A stretch of DNA of 64,000 bases from Skermanella rosea (GTDB lineage: Bacteria > Pseudomonadota > Alphaproteobacteria > Azospirillales > Azospirillaceae). How positions within the stretch are numbered: position 1 is the stretch's first letter; each line of letters starts with the position of its first letter. Location: positions 2,119,001 to 2,183,000 of the forward strand of contig NZ_CP086111.1 of NCBI RefSeq assembly GCF_016806835.2. The letters run 5' to 3'. The translations under genes and the position numbers were made by a program. The notes below the pieces were generated by a model that searched no databases, was not told the origin of the DNA, and worked only from the letters and a program-made list of their open reading frames with translations. Positions 63,704 to 64,000 of this stretch are shown here, one piece after another.

Positions 63704-64000
63704 GAGGGTGTTGAGGTGAAGGCTAGCCAAATTCGAGCGATGTGATGGCGTGAGGCGTGAGGCTGATCGCTTGTTGATCTGGAAGGGGGCGCAGCGGGAT
63801 CCAGGAAGACGCGCGATGGCGGACAAACCCCACCCAACGGATCTGACGGATCAGCAATGTGAACTGATCCGGCTGTTGCTTGAGCACAGCCATGGACGGC
63901 GTGGCCAGCGGCACTACAGTCTACGGCGGGTCGTCGATGGGTGCTTCTATGTTCTGCGGGGCGGTATCCCCTAGCGCATGATGCTTCACGATCTGCCGCC
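63704..64000 (+). mobile_element. IS5-family insertion sequence, left part
   Basis: The element runs off the right edge. Its left end is placed tentatively at GAGGGTGTTG (63704), about 110 bp before the transposase ATG; the matching right terminal repeat is outside the window, so the boundary is not proven. Confidence 0.55.
63816..64000 (+). pseudogene. IS5-family transposase N-terminus with amber codon (partial)
   Basis: From ATG 63816 the protein reads ADKPHPTDLTDQQCELIRLL and YSLRRVVDGCFYVLRGGIP, the DUF4096-type N-terminus of IS5-family transposases. The next codon is TAG at 63972-63974, where relatives have Trp (GIPWRMMP). Translation beyond it continues R-M-M-L-H-D-L-P-P in the same frame to the window edge, so the stop is a point mutation. 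Without readthrough the transposase is dead. Confidence 0.85.

Overview
This is a GC-rich chromosomal window from an alphaproteobacterium, most likely of the Rhodospirillales/Azospirillales type (Skermanella- or Azospirillum-like). The reasons are the hom-glpX-recJ gene order, a class I PHA synthase, the many two-component proteins, a hopanoid-type phosphorylase, and long antisense open frames typical of about 67 % G+C. The genus is inference.

Layout. 1-510: start of a MaoC-phosphate acyltransferase fusion, cut by the left edge. 772-9048: a sensory block with a LuxR-type regulator, a periplasmic solute-binding protein followed by a chemoreceptor, an MFS exporter, a single-domain receiver and a hybrid histidine kinase. 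9222-18731: a DUF2934 protein, a small hypothetical, a Crp/Fnr regulator upstream of a KefB-type antiporter, a DUF502 membrane protein, an 11 x 14 bp tandem repeat, a ClC channel, recG and a GNAT acetyltransferase. 18738-22891: a PotABCD-type polyamine ABC operon. 23073-29164: phosphorylase, GST, DUF3108, ppk, creA and dusA. 29415-31019: an RpoD-like sigma factor with a strong terminator. 31101-33075: a DapA-like protein without the usual catalytic residues, a small acidic protein and a ZIP transporter. 33086-38636: a tightly overlapped signalling operon (receiver, a membrane PAS/pseudokinase fused to a DnaQ-type exonuclease, a small membrane protein, and a CbrA-like symporter-histidine kinase). 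38769-42341: SPOR protein, tatA, an SLC13 permease and a 59-codon gene. 42488-45648: a XylFHG-type sugar ABC operon. 45898-50713: cyclophilin, glpD with two GlpR-like operators, and a ydbH-ynbE-ydbL operon. 50862-54899: a Ser/Ala-rich hypothetical, a gamma-carbonic anhydrase, phaC and a lipoprotein. 55096-60505: an aminotransferase-hom-glpX-recJ run with start/stop overlaps.

60614-64000 is accessory DNA. It starts at tRNA-Glu(TTC) and holds a truncated HTH gene, a degenerate IS3-family element, a visibly AT-rich two-gene operon of unknown function (secreted Cys/Pro-rich protein plus a three-helix membrane protein, coupled by a GTGA overlap), and the start of an IS5-family element with an amber codon in its transposase.

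How the genes work together. The window is mostly housekeeping and environmental-sensing chromosome: carbon storage and uptake (phaC, ppk, polyamine and sugar ABC systems, glpD), threonine/methionine precursor synthesis (hom), DNA repair (recG, recJ) and envelope homeostasis (ydbH operon, SPOR, tatA). The best candidates for something little described are the sensor-exonuclease/symporter-kinase operon at 33086-38636 and the AT-rich island operon at 62272-63440.
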